Shown: positions 23,858-34,420 of the stretch, in pieces
Layout of the letters: the number at the start of each line of letters is the position of its first letter
Numbering within the stretch: the first letter of the stretch is position 1
Origin: Przewalskia tangutica
Lineage: Eukaryota > Streptophyta > Magnoliopsida > Solanales > Solanaceae
Direction of reading: 5' to 3'
NCBI GenBank assembly: GCA_029844215.1
Contig: CM056728.1
Location: forward strand, 89,279,676 to 89,343,675
DNA: 64,000 nucleotides
Notes under the pieces: model-generated
Seen by the model: only the letters and a program-made list of their open reading frames with translations
Told to the model about the DNA's origin: nothing
The model's database searches: none
Position numbers and translations under genes: made by a program

Positions 23858-23870
23858 TTCAAGAGGGGAT
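23858..23870 (+). other. Polypurine tract of copia element A
   Basis: TTCAAGAGGGGAT lies directly before TGTTG of the 3' LTR. Confidence 0.75.
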
Positions 23871-24893
23871 TGTTGAAAATTTACTAAATGTGGAATTAAT
23901 TTTAACCTGTTATTTATGACTCGAACAATTGAGGCCTCACATGCCGGAGACGTCGTTTCCACACACGTGCACACGTAGTGCCACATATCATAAATTTTAT
24001 TAGTGAAAGAGATATTAGTACGTAAGTGAAACTTTTGAGACATAGAATGATGGATAGTTATTGGCCAAATGACATGTGTTCTACGTTGGTAAATGAAAAA
24101 AGAAGTGTACGACGTGTAAAAATGAAACGAGTCAAAAATCACCTCGGAGCTGCGAAGGGTAATTGTTGGTTTGGCCACTGGCGTCGCGCCTCCTCCCTGA
24201 GGTACCGCAGTGCTTCAGAGGTAGAATGATCGACGGAAGATGTAAAGTTTTTACTTTTAGGCTGGTTTGGAGCATTGACCCTATATTACTTGACATTTGA
24301 ATTCATCCATTATTTGGCTTAATTATAACCTCTCAATAAGTGTCATTACATGGACATTGATTGCTATTAGTTGGCAAGATGAGAGGTCATCTTACACACA
24401 CTATAAATTGAGGCTTTGGTTCATTGAAGTACAACTCCCACACTTCACACTTGCATAATTCAGAATTTTCTGAATATCTCTTCCTCTCTACATACTTCAA
24501 ACACTCAAAGGTTCTTCTTGAGAACACTTGAGTTTCCTTTGATCATTTGTTAGTTGTTGTTTTATCTTGGAAGACAGTTGTCTATCACCGTAAAAGGATA
24601 TATACGAGGCAATAATGTCTTAAGGATAGAGTGAATATCACTCGACTCAGTAGCGCCCTTGTAACACTACCAGATTTAGTGTCTCTTGGTTTCAGGCTAT
24701 CAAGATCAAGGAGCTTGCTACAATTGGAACGAAGACTCAAGATGGACTCAAGAACGAGATTCAAGAACTCAAAAGGCTTATCATAGCCACAATACTTGTT
24801 TACTATACAACTTGTTACTTTTGTATAATAGTTTATTCTTTCGTAGCACTAGTAATAATTGTTTGCTATTTTCGTGCATCCATTGTAACTCAC
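23871..24893 (+). repeat. 3' LTR of copia element A
   Basis: Partner of 1887-2912, with a TATA-like box near 24401. It has diverged by point changes and indels throughout, unlike the CAG/CTG-restricted differences of the younger gypsy LTRs. Confidence 0.88.
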
Positions 24894-24898
24894 AATTC

Positions 24899-25423
24899 TT
24901 ATGATGTTGAGAGTAAGATATGTCTTGCCCTCATTAGGATTAGTAAGATAAGACTTGGTCCCCTTATTTTTATTCTTTTGTTAAGGTTTTCTTTTATTAA
25001 CAAAACAACCTACGGAAGCATATTGATTAGTGAAGTTCAACGTGATGAAAAGTTTCTAAAATTATTCCTATAGAAACTAGTAACTTGCAACATTTTTTTC
25101 CCAGGGATATTGAATCCAACTCCAATACAACAGTTGTAGCTGGATTAGCCTCTCATCAATAATCAAACAAACACAACTCAAGAAACATGCCAATATGGAA
25201 CTCTCCCTTGTTTTTTTTGCAGGATGAAAAAAAAAAAACCCCAAATTTTAAGAGGAAATTAAAAACCAACCATACTCATGATAATCAACTCTTTGTTCAA
25301 TAGCATACACAAATCCTCCTAAAATTGGCACGAAAATATTCAAACATTTGACAAATTAGGAATGGCCATGTTTTGTCCTCTCACACGTTTGGAAAACAAG
25401 AATCTCCCACTTGATAATGATCT
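24899..25423. other. Intergenic sequence 3' of the ATL gene
   Basis: AT-rich with A/T homopolymers near 25210-25240 and no ORF of note. It should contain the 3' UTR of the minus-strand RING-H2 gene. Confidence 0.5.
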
Positions 25424-26505
25424 CTACAATATCGTTGGACTTGCTACACAACATTGTACTAGTACATTGTTTCTACTCCCACTCCTCATTTCTTCACCGT
25501 TGTTTTCTTGTTTTGATGTTCCAACATCTCTTTGAAGCTCACAATTTTCCCCCATTTCACAATCTTGGAACTCGTCGTGATCAATTCTTAGTTTATCAGC
25601 TATAGATAAACGACCTTGAGATGCATAATCCATTGATACTGATCTCCTCCTAACTAATTCTTGATTGATAAGGTTTGTTACATCTTCTTCTTCTTCTCCT
25701 TCTCCTTCTCCTTCTCCTTCTCCTTCTCCTTCTCGTGTTACTTCTTCTCTAATGCCCGTTTCTATATAGTGTTCACGTTGGATTTGTGGAGTGGTTTCAA
25801 TTTCTCGTGGAGCTTCCATTACCGGGGGAGGTAATGGAGGAGGTGAGGCATTTGGAAAAGTTATATGAGCCCGACATAATGGGCAATTGAAGTGAGATTT
25901 AAGCCATGTATCAATGCACAATAAATGAAAAGCATGGCTACATTTTGGCAAAACTCTAAAGACTTTCATCTTCTTGAAATTCACTTAAACAAACAGAACA
26001 ATCTGTTCCTTCATTCAATAATCCATCACACTTCTTGTACTTGAACACTGTAATAGACTTGATCAATGCTTCATCTAAACCACCTGTACTACCATTCCAT
26101 GCCTCGTGATTCGAAGGGTCATGATCCTCTTCTAATTTCGATTCTTCTTGATGATTTCCCCTCCTTGAATTCCCACAATACTTTGATATTATGGCATAGT
26201 AGCTGACTAACAAGAAAGCGCCTTGCAAGAATTCCGATGATCGCAATAACTAAGGGAGAGAAATTAGGACCAGTGTCATCATCATCAGAGAAGTCAAATT
26301 GAGGCGGTGGAGGGAAAATTATGTAACACCATTGTGCGCAGTATAAACTGCAAAGTCCTTGAGAACAATCCCTAGTGCTCATATATGGTACCCAAGTTCT
26401 TGGATTACTTACTGCCACCAATTTATCATCGCCAGAAAGACTTACTATACATGGGACTACAAAAAAAAGGATAATAGTGTCGCCCAAAAGAGGTTACTCT
26501 CCCAT
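25424..26505 (-). CDS. ATL-type RING-H2 E3 ubiquitin ligase (ATL51/52-like), with two frameshifts
   Basis: This is a membrane-anchored RING-H2 protein of the plant ATL family, which transfers ubiquitin from E2 enzymes to substrates. In order the sequence shows the motif STRDCSQGLCSLYCAQWCY then IIFPPPP, an acidic stretch, one hydrophobic membrane segment (SPLVIAIIGILA...FLLVSYYAII), the family GLD motif (GGLDEALIKSI), and a RING-H2 finger. The finger keeps all eight ligands: CSVC, KCSHAFH, C in LLC, and CPLC, with the conserved DTWL. A GE-repeat and SIADKL follow in the tail. Two single extra bases break the frame, one near 26219-26222 inside the membrane segment and one near 25958-25960 inside the RING. 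The first in-frame ATG without splicing is at 26382. A better start is ATG at 26505 with a 90-bp intron (26408-26497, GT-AG), giving MGDNPRTWVPY. It could be a pseudogene or a functional gene with consensus errors. Confidence 0.85.
25681..25735. repeat. TCTCCT hexanucleotide microsatellite in coding sequence
   Basis: An array of CTTCTC/TCTCCT units encodes alternating Gly-Glu and poly-Glu in the C-terminal tail of the RING-H2 protein and is likely length-variable. Confidence 0.85.
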
Positions 26506-27572
26506 CTCAAGCAATATGAACAAAACAGGGGGAAAAGCAGAGGTATGAGAAGAATGTACCTGAGAACACTGTGGTTCGATTAGATAGAAAAAAGGGGGGA
26601 GACCAAAGCAGCTTAGAAGGAAACAGATGATAAGACACAAAGAAGAATGCTTTATTTTTTTTCTTGAGGGTTTTGTTTTCCTTTTGCTTGCTTTTTCTTT
26701 GTTCTTCTCTTTTGTTTCTTTAATTTTGCTTTATTGGAGATAGTGGTATGTTGACTAACATGGACATGTTGGTTGGGCATTAATCAAAGTAATCAATGCT
26801 TTTATTATGGTTCAAGCCACTTGCTGCTAAAGTGAATTACTATTCTATATCTTGCATGTAGCTCTTTGTCCTTTTATATTAAAGAGAAACTTAAAATTGA
26901 CATTACTCACTTTCCAAATATCTTCACTTAAGTAAATCCAACAGAAACTTGTTTAGTACTAGTCACTAAGTTGTATCTAAGATTTATCAGTTGTTAATTA
27001 CTGTTACATCAACTCAGTGAGGACCAAAGCAAGCATCTTAGCATTGCAGTTACGTTCACTAATTTAGTGTAATAGCACAATCCGCTAGTGATATTGTCTG
27101 ATTAGTTCTATGCCCACACAACTATGAAATGCGTCACTAGGGTTTAATGCTTGCTTCTCTATATACTCAGTATTCTTTCCGTGTTTTGCTGATGTGAGAT
27201 TTTTCTTCGTGGGGTGTCACACTTATGTTCATAACTCTGTATTTGTATTAAAACTTTATTTAATATGTATAAATAATTTATTTAGAACTCAATAAATAAA
27301 ATAAATTGTGATTCATAACCTATAAATTGTAATTTTTTTGACTCCGCCTTTTGTTTATTCCAGATCTATTTTTGTCTTAGAAATGGAAAATGGGAATCTG
27401 CTAAGGCCAGTAGATAAAGAAGTATATATATTCTTGCATGGGTTCTTGATACTATATTTCTATTCAAGCTGTTGAATTCAATGCTACTTTTGTGGTGTAT
27501 TCTTTGCCTGGTTTGAAGTTTTATTTTATTATTTTCTTCCATTGGGTGGAGAGAAAGAGAGGATGAATGGAC
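26506..27572. other. Upstream region of the ATL gene
   Basis: No second gene is visible. On the minus strand a purine-rich leader (about 26650-26740, rich in AAAGAAACAAAAG) precedes the start and would fit a 5' UTR. The rest is AT-rich promoter-type sequence. I could not single out one TATA box. Confidence 0.45.
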
Positions 27573-27580
27573 CATATAAT

Positions 27581-28324
27581 TAGTCTTTGCTCGGACCTGG
27601 TCCGGCCTCGTATCCACGACCGGGTCCGATAGCTTACCGTCGGACCGGACCGGTCCGATAAGCTGGTCGGGCCGACGGATCGATAAGGTTTCGGTCTGAA
27701 CGAATCCGGTCCGACCAACCTTATCGTCCGATTCGATCGGGCCGTAAGAATTTTTCGGGTCGGGCCATTTTTTTTAAAAAAAAAAATGAATTTCCAATAC
27801 TGAAATTGACATTCTCGGACGCGGTGCCACGCAATTTTTACGTTGAAATCAATTGTACATCGCGAGATATTTAGATTTGAAAAGGGAAAAAACGTAACGA
27901 TTTGGGGGAAAAGTGAAATTGAGGGGCAAGATTTGTCTTTTTGGAGAAATCGGCGGAAGCAAACGGACTTTAGTCCGTTTGGGATTATTCGTCTCGGAAA
28001 AATACGCGAAATCAAATTTTTTTTAGGTAAAACGGACGTCCGAGCGCAAAGTTATGACCATATAAAGTTTGATCAATTTACAACTAATTAGAGCCGATGC
28101 GAGAGGGATCTGGGGCTTCTTAGAAAGTGGCCGGGCCGGAGTGAGATCAAAGGGGGCGGGTAGGGGACCGGTTCTGGGTATTTTACCGTTACTGGTCCGC
28201 CTTTATCGGTCGTATTTTTGATACTCGTATCCGGATCGTTAAGATTTCGGTCCGGTTTCGATCCGGGTTTACCGATCCAGTTTCGATCTGATTCTCGAGT
28301 ATATCCGAACCACTAACAACCCTA
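27581..28324. mobile_element. hAT-like non-autonomous DNA transposon (744 bp)
   Basis: The flanks CATATAAT (27573-27580) and CATATAAT (28325-28332) form an exact 8-bp duplication, the size hAT transposases make. The element starts TAGTCTTTG and ends CAACCCTA, so both termini begin TAG, and the right terminus TAGGGTTGTTAG is close to hAT ends. Both subterminal regions are packed with GGTCCGG/CCGGACC motifs in both orientations, typical of transposase-binding repeats. There is no transposase ORF; the 164-codon minus ORF across it is chance. The left terminus seems eroded. Confidence 0.75.
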
Positions 28325-28332
28325 CATATAAT

Positions 28333-28743
28333 GGAGAATATGTAGTGTCAGAAGCTGAGGGAACTAAGAGATTGTAAAGGAATTTTAATTCTACAAGTCA
28401 ATCATGTTGGTGAAAGAATTAGAAACAGTCAATAATTGGCTTCTCAAAATGTAAAATCCAAAATATTCCTTCTTCCCCACCCCCACGCCTTTTCTTTTTC
28501 ATCCACTAAGATAAATTCTTTTCTACACATAGCATAGTTCTGCTTCAACCGTTGCTTTTATTTTCACGGTGTATAATAGAACTTTGTGGTTTGATTCTTT
28601 CCCGAATTCCGTGCATAGAGAAGTTTAGTGCATTAGACTGTTCTTTTTTATTTCCAAAGTATGCTCGGATTAATACGGGGTCAGAATTTTCACTAAAATT
28701 TAAAATGTAAACAAGTAATGTAGGAAGACGCAAAGAAGAGTCA
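28333..28743. other. AT-rich spacer, no gene seen
   Basis: Sequence between the hAT-like element and copia element D. No motif recognised. Confidence 0.45.
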
Positions 28744-29052
28744 TGTTGAGATATACCACATATATACAATGTATATATATAGTTAGTTAGTTAGTGGTTA
28801 ACTCATACTAGTTGGATATTTTGATTAGATATTTTGTAATAAATTGTTAGTGGATATTATTAGTGGGTAAGTAGTCTAATTTCCTAGTATAAATACAACA
28901 CATTACTTGTAATTACAATTAAGCCTTCATAATAAGAAAATATCACAAGAAGAGCTCATTTTTTAGCTCCCAAAAAGATCTCACGTCTTCCTCAGTTTCT
29001 CCTTCACTTTCTCTGTTTTCTTTCTTGTTTGGAATAAATCCAAACCTTAACA
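28744..29052 (+). repeat. 5' LTR of element D
   Basis: 309 bp. TATA box TATAAATA at 28888-28895; GTTAGTTAGTTAGTGG microrepeat near its start. Confidence 0.92.
28888..28895 (+). promoter_or_regulatory. LTR TATA box (element D)
   Basis: TATAAATA followed by an ACAACACA leader. Conserved at 31672-31679 in the 3' LTR. Confidence 0.6.
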
Positions 29053-29066
29053 TGATATCAAAAAGG
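29053..29066 (+). other. Primer-binding site of element D (degenerate)
   Basis: TGATATCAAAAAGG lies immediately after the LTR and resembles the TGGTATCAGAGC complement of initiator tRNA-Met with mismatches. Confidence 0.6.
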
Positions 29067-31505
29067 GATTAACAGATCCGACAATTGCTGTGATTTCATT
29101 TTACGAACTGAAATTGTTCTCAATCATTCTCGATCGAAACTGAAATTGATCGATCATTCTGAAAATTGAAATTGTGAAGGAACTGGTTATAGAGGAGCAT
29201 AATTGAAGGAACTGAAGAAAATCAGAAGCAATTGAAAACTTGAAAATCGAAATCGCAATTTTCGTCTGAAAATCAGAAAAATCAAAATCGACGAAGCAAA
29301 AATCTGCAATTGAAAAACAGAGAATCGGAAATCAAATTGAAGGAGATCGATTGAAGGAGATCAATCGATCGAAAACAGAGAAGATCGAAAAATAGAGAAT
29401 CGAACGATTTTCTTCTGGAAAATAAAAATCAGAAAATTAAAATCGAAGGAGACAGAAAATTGAGGTAATCTCTATAGTATATCGGTCGATTTTGTTGCGA
29501 GTGACAACATAATCGACAGAGATTCAAAGTCGATTCATCCTATTTTGTTTATTGTTTTTTTCCGATTATCGCATTTGTCGATTTAGTTGGATGAAGATAT
29601 TATCGTTTTATGCGGATACACTCCGTCTTTGGCTATCATTGCGACGTCGCAGATCGCCGAGGATAATCGAGTTTCTGGAAACTCAACTTCATTTACTTTG
29701 TGTTGGTGAATTGAGGAAATTGGAGAAAAAATATTGATAGTTGTGGTGGTGTTGTTCTCTGGTCTGTGTTGTCGTTCGTCGTTGTTGTTTTCTGTTTCAG
29801 ATTCTAGAATTGTATCGTTCGTTGTTTGTGTTGGCTGGTTGCTGCTGTTTCGCTGTGGCTACTAGTGTTGGTAAAGCTAATTTTGTGTTGACAAATTGGA
29901 GTCGTTCGTCATTTTTGTGTTGCTGTAGTTCTACTGCTGCTATTGTGGACAGTGTTTTTTTTGAGTTGGTATTATTGCTGCGCTACTGCTGTGGTGTAGA
30001 TGTTGCTATTGCAGCTCATGTTAGGGATATTAATGAATTTCTATGGTTGAGAAGATCATAGAATATGAAATGTCTATCGATAGAAGGATCGAAGAGTTCT
30101 TAGCGACAAACAGACTGAGAACCGAAGGATACTTCGTCGGAGACTAAATATGGATTGAGTTGAAACTCAATTTAAAAAATAGCTTGTGTGATGAGAATCG
30201 GGAGATTCTCTAGTCCAAGAGAGACTAGAGAACGAAGAGGTTCTTGCCGCTTATCAAATTCTGCTGGTGTTGGTTCAGAATCAAAGTTGTAGTCTGCTGG
30301 TGCTGGTTCAGAACAAATTCATAGAGAGAATCGAGGGATTCTCTAGTCCGATGAGACTAGAGAACGAGTGGTTCTCCGTCAAGATGAATCCAGTGGTTAT
30401 TCTGTCGAATTAAGGGCGATGGCGAGAGATTCAAGTTCGATGTTCCCGCCACGCGGATCGACATCGATTTTTGTTGTTGTTTTTCACCATTTTCTGGTGT
30501 GGTACATGCTGCTGCGACATGGTCGTGCAGCAGCCGAAGGACATAAAATCAAAGCAACAACTGTGTTTCTGCTTTTACTTGTTGTTATTGCTACATATTG
30601 CAGCTCATGATAGTTGTTGTGGATTCAAATCCATTGAATTTTGAGATGAAGATAATTGCTGCAGTGAACAGTGATGATTTTGTTGGTATTGGTGGTAGTG
30701 TTAAGAAGAAATGAAATTGCTGCTTTCTATGCGCTTCTTACCTTTCGGTATGGAATTGTTTATCAACTGAATGTGTCCCTGGGCAGGAAGAAAATCAGCA
30801 GCTGATGTTCCGCACAATATTGAGTTCTTGTCAAGGACTAAACTTCTCGGTTCTTACTTATAATATTAGTGATGCTTCTGCTAAATCGATTTTGCGATCA
30901 AGAGCAATGAAGGTAACTGGAATGCTGATGGCAGGGGAGAATGCTTTCGTGTTCATCAATGAATCTGGTTGTAGAATCAGAATGTGGATGTGAATGTGAA
31001 TGTAGAAATTAATTTCTGCCATTGATAGAAAATTTTGATTTGTTAGAAAGTCAAAATGCAGATGAATGTGAATGTGCTCTTGAAGCATTCGACAAATTGG
31101 ATTGTCCAGCAAAGGGGCAGCATCACTTCTCTCAGACAAGGTTGCTCTTTCACCAGGCCTTCAGCAGAGGCCTTCATATTCAACGTATTCCTGCTGGTGT
31201 GGTTGTTTCATTGCTGCTGGCAACTGTTTTAGTTGTTACTGCTGCTGCCTCTACAGTCGTTAATGTAGCTAAATCTGAGTCTTGCTGCTGTTATAGCCAC
31301 TGATAATGGAGATGTTGTAGCTGTTAGTGGTATTGCTAGTATGTACATTATTGCAGGGTTGAAATCTGAGTTACCTAAGTTGCTGTGCTTTGCTGCTTGC
31401 TGCTCCACATATTGCCGTTGCTGGACATGAAGCTATGGCTGCTGAGTTTTCGAGAATAAGGACATTGCTTTTAAGCTAGGACTGAAACCGATATTTTCAG
31501 TGCCT
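29067..31505 (+). other. Element D interior, unrecognised sequence
   Basis: The first 400 bp are purine-rich GAAAATCAGAA-like repeats. Further on, short ORFs rich in Cys, Val and Leu (29741-30061, 30368-30610, 31022-31303) resemble no family I know and are probably fortuitous, driven by TGCTGCTG-like runs. A segment containing GATTCTCTAGTCC is duplicated (30193-30245 and 30325-30376), with a 33-bp CTGCTGGTG tandem between. The last 60 bp before the polypurine tract look like the normal end of a copia interior. Confidence 0.5.
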
Positions 31506-31506
31506 A

Positions 31507-31518
31507 GCTTGAGGGGGG
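31507..31518 (+). other. Polypurine tract of element D
   Basis: AGCTTGAGGGGG leads into TGTTGAG of the 3' LTR. Confidence 0.85.
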
Positions 31519-31837
31519 TGTTGAGATATACCATATATATACATTGTATATATGTGGTTAGTTAGTTAGTGGTTAGTTTCATACTAGTTAGATATTTTGA
31601 TTAGATATTTTGTAATAAGTTGTTAGTGGATATTATTAGTGGGTAAGTAGTCTAATAGTCTAATTTTCTAGTATAAATACAACACATTACTTGTAATTAC
31701 AATTAAGCCTTCATAATAAGAAAATATCACAAGAAGAGCTCATTTTTTAGCTCCCCAAAAAGATCTCACGTCTTCCTCAGTTTCTCCTTCACTTTCTCTG
31801 TTTTCTTTCTTGTTTGGAATCAATCCAAACTTTAACA
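31519..31837 (+). repeat. 3' LTR of element D
   Basis: 319 bp, partner of 28744-29052. Confidence 0.92.
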
Positions 31838-32335
31838 AGTCAATATCTATTATATATATATATATACATAAAAAAAAAATTAACATTATATATACATAAT
31901 TTTTCAACTAACCCCTTATGCCTTAGCTCCAGTCCTGGCTCGGACTAGAGGGTCAAAATTACGTAATCCTTTTGGTCTCATTTTCCGTTAACTTTTACTT
32001 TTCAGAATACCTTCAGGAGTTATCACATGGAGGAGATGATAATATTCTAATCAAAGTCACCAGTACGGAAAGAATTCTATTGTTCCACAGCGCAGTCAAT
32101 TTTTTACTGAAATTCATGCTTTAGAAAACGAGATAATTATTGTGGTTGCAATTGAATATCAAGGAGATGCAGACAAGAAGATAATTGAGTACTTAGTTAT
32201 CCTTTTCTTGCATGCCTTGTTGTCTATACACCATGAGGAAGATATGTGGGCCTTTTTTATGATCATCAATTTAGAAGAAGTCTTTGTTCTTGAGTTTTTT
32301 TTTTGGTTTGGATAGGTGTGTGATGTAAAGGAATA
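31838..32335. other. Spacer with AT microsatellite, no gene seen
   Basis: Contains a TA dinucleotide run near 31850-31866 and an A-run. There is no supported ORF. Confidence 0.45.
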
Positions 32336-32534
32336 TGTTAATTTTATTGATCAATAATGTGTAATATATATAATAGTATAAGAATATTTAAACTAGTTAA
32401 CGAATCAACATAATTACAATAAGAAATCTAATTTTACCTAAAATAGGAGACATAATTACAATAGAAATACAATTCTACCTAAAATAGGAGATATACAATT
32501 AATGTAAGAATATTTGAATTTTTTTTCTATTACA
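32336..32534 (-). repeat. 3' LTR of copia element E
   Basis: About 199 bp, bounded inside by the stop of the polyprotein. On the minus strand it starts TGTAATAG. It contains two copies of a 42-bp unit (about 32410-32493, ACATAATTACAATA...AGGAG). The outer boundary is inferred from a TG at 32336 and is uncertain. Confidence 0.6.
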
Positions 32535-32537
32535 CCT

Positions 32538-33240
32538 CTGCAGTCGAAGCGGGAGGTTCACGAACACTGAGACTGACTCGAAAATCATCAAAGAGTGTGT
32601 GCGGAAGTCCTTTGGTGAAGATGTCGGCAATATGATATCTAGAAGGAACATGAAGGACACAAATTTGACCCCGAGCTACTTTTTCGCAAACAAAATGAAT
32701 GTTCATCTCAATGTTTTTAGTGCGCGTTGGACGGAATTGTCGGAAAGATATATCACACTGATATTATCGTAGTAGACCAGTGTTTCCTTTTTAATCGGGC
32801 AGTGAAACTCAAGTAGAAGGTTACAGATCCAACAAGACTCAGAGACGACGTTGGCAACACCTATGTACTCTGCTTCGTCACTAGATCAGGATAGTGTATG
32901 TTGCCTTTTGACCAAGACAATAGGTTATCTCCGAGAAAAACGCAGTAACCAGACGTGGAGCGTCGTGTGTCAGGACATCCACCCCAGTCAGCATCAAAAT
33001 AAGCAGTGATACTAGTGAGCGAGGACATATATAGATGTAATCCGAAGTGAAGTGTGCCTTGGACGTATCGTAAAATACGTTTGAGGACATGCATGTGTGC
33101 TTCCGTCGGATTATGCATGTGCAAGCAGATTTGTTACATGACATAGGATATTTCTTGTCTCGTGAATATAAGGTACTGCAGGGTCCCAGCCAGACTACGC
33201 TAGTGAGTCGGGTCTGAATACGGCGGGCCGGAACTAGCAC
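32538..33240 (-). pseudogene. Copia RNase H (element E)
   Basis: The minus strand gives HMHVLKRILRYVQGTLHFGL, the RT-RNase H connector, then DADWGGCPDTRRSTSGYCVF with the first catalytic Asp and FLGDNLLSWSKG. The rest of RNase H continues in shifted frames to a STAEV-like end at the LTR (about 32536). A LVTKQST run-on marks a frameshift near 32880. It is the same domain type as at 196-864, with closely related residues. Confidence 0.8.
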
Positions 33241-34415
33241 TGAGCTTGTAATTGGTGATCACTAGCGTGTGGGATGGTTTGCAAGATGTCATGCATGCCC
33301 GATCAAATATCTCTTCGGTGTATTTCTTCTGACACATAAATAGGCCGCTAGAATGTGGAGTGACAGAGATGCCCAAGAAATAACTCAGTGGGGCCAGATC
33401 CTCCATAGCAAACTCAGAAGAAAGGAGAGACATAATGGACCGGCAGAGGGCATCAGATAATGTTGTGAGGATGATGTCATCAACATATAATAAGAGGTAA
33501 GACATGTCTAGACCCTTGTTGTAGATGAGCAGGGAATAATCAAATTTGTTGTATGAAAAACTGATAGAGGAGACATAATCGGTGAACCGCTGGTACCATG
33601 CTCGAGGAACCTATTTCATTCTATAGAGCGATTTCCACAACAGACAAACATAATCCGGATGAATAGGATCCTTGAAACTTATAGGTTGATGCATATATAC
33701 CGTTTCATGAAGATCCCATGGATTAAACGGAAGCGTGTACATTGTCACACTCTCTGCCTTCCAAAGGTGCCTAGAGGAGGGCCAGACGCATCAGAGCGAC
33801 GACCGGGGAGCGGGTTCCCCACTGGAAGGGGGACAGGAGACGACCATCTCAAGGCCCATCACTTATGTAAGAAGTCATTTTTGACATCAAGCTGATGAAT
33901 GAGCCAAGACTTGGATAGGGCAATGAAGAGGACGGTTCGGATGGTTGCGGGCATCAAAACCGGGCTAAACATTTCAACACGGTCCACTCCCACCTGTTGA
34001 AACTTGTCATCACCTACAAGATGAGTCTTGTACCTCTCAAAAGAATCATCAGATTTCTTTTTAAGTCTAAAAATCCACATAAAATAAATAATATTAGCAT
34101 CAAGTGGATGGGGTACTAGGTCCCACTTCTCAATAAGAGCATTATATTCGTCAATCATTGCGACTTTCTAATTTGGGTCGGACAAGGCATCATTTGAATT
34201 TATAGGGACAAAGGAAGAGACAACTGAAACATATAGGTTAAACAGTCATTTAGGTTAATAAATTCCATGCATGACACGGGTTTCCATGGTCCGAGAGCGT
34301 GTGTCAGGATGCGGGATGGGAGGAGGGGTGTGCCACAAGACTATCGAGAATAGGAAGGAAGTGCATGGGTGGCGGGATCGGCTGGCCGAGGCTTGGTTTG
34401 TTGAGTGGTGGCTAT
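33200..34415 (-). pseudogene. Copia reverse transcriptase (element E)
   Basis: Minus-strand reading starts with EKWDLVPHP, VDRVEMFSPVLMPATIRTVL and LIHQLDVKNDFLHK (33859-34158), the N-terminal RT blocks including the catalytic-aspartate region (LDVKNDFLHK). After a frame break it continues with YLLLYVDDIILT (33465-33500), which holds the YVDD catalytic box, then MEDLAPLSYFLGI and the thumb. Between the two ORFs (33506-33858) the frame is lost but the order is right. Position 34415 is the edge of the gypsy insertion. Confidence 0.85.
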
Positions 34416-34420
34416 GAAAT

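Larger units (their letters stand above)
1887..24893 (+). mobile_element. Copia element A, nested host of two gypsy insertions
   Basis: Two LTRs of about 1.02 kb (1887-2912 and 23871-24893) align along their length, both starting TGTTG and ending ACTCACA. The 5-bp flanks are GTTCT (1882-1886) and ATTCT (24894-24898), a target duplication with one mismatch. Inside, plus-strand copia integrase (4255-4815), RT (12539-13500) and RNase H (13640-14045, resumed at 23041) are in the correct order, interrupted by element B (TSD CTGAC) and element C (TSD TTGCA). Removing both insertions leaves an element of roughly 6.3 kb. LTR divergence and many stops mark it as the oldest layer of this nest. No primer-binding site is evident after 2912. 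Confidence 0.9.
28744..31837 (+). mobile_element. Copia-type non-autonomous element D
   Basis: LTRs at 28744-29052 (309 bp) and 31519-31837 (319 bp) both start TGTTGAGATATACCA and end with TTAACA. The flanks AGTCA (28739-28743) and AGTCA (31838-31842) are an exact target duplication. A primer-binding-like site follows the 5' LTR, and TTGAGGGGGG precedes the 3' LTR, the classical copia arrangement. The 2.47-kb interior has no recognisable gag or pol. LTRs are about 93-95 percent alike by eye, including a CTAATAGT duplication in the 3' copy. Confidence 0.92.

Noticed and set aside
27521..28015. 164-codon minus ORF at 27521-28015
   Set aside because: It crosses the boundary of the hAT-like element (27581) and its target duplication and shows no domain.
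29741..30061. Cys/Val-rich ORFs of element D as small secreted proteins
   Set aside because: Composition follows TGCTG/TTGTTG repeats of the DNA, no signal-peptide layout is convincing, and the interior is a retroelement body.
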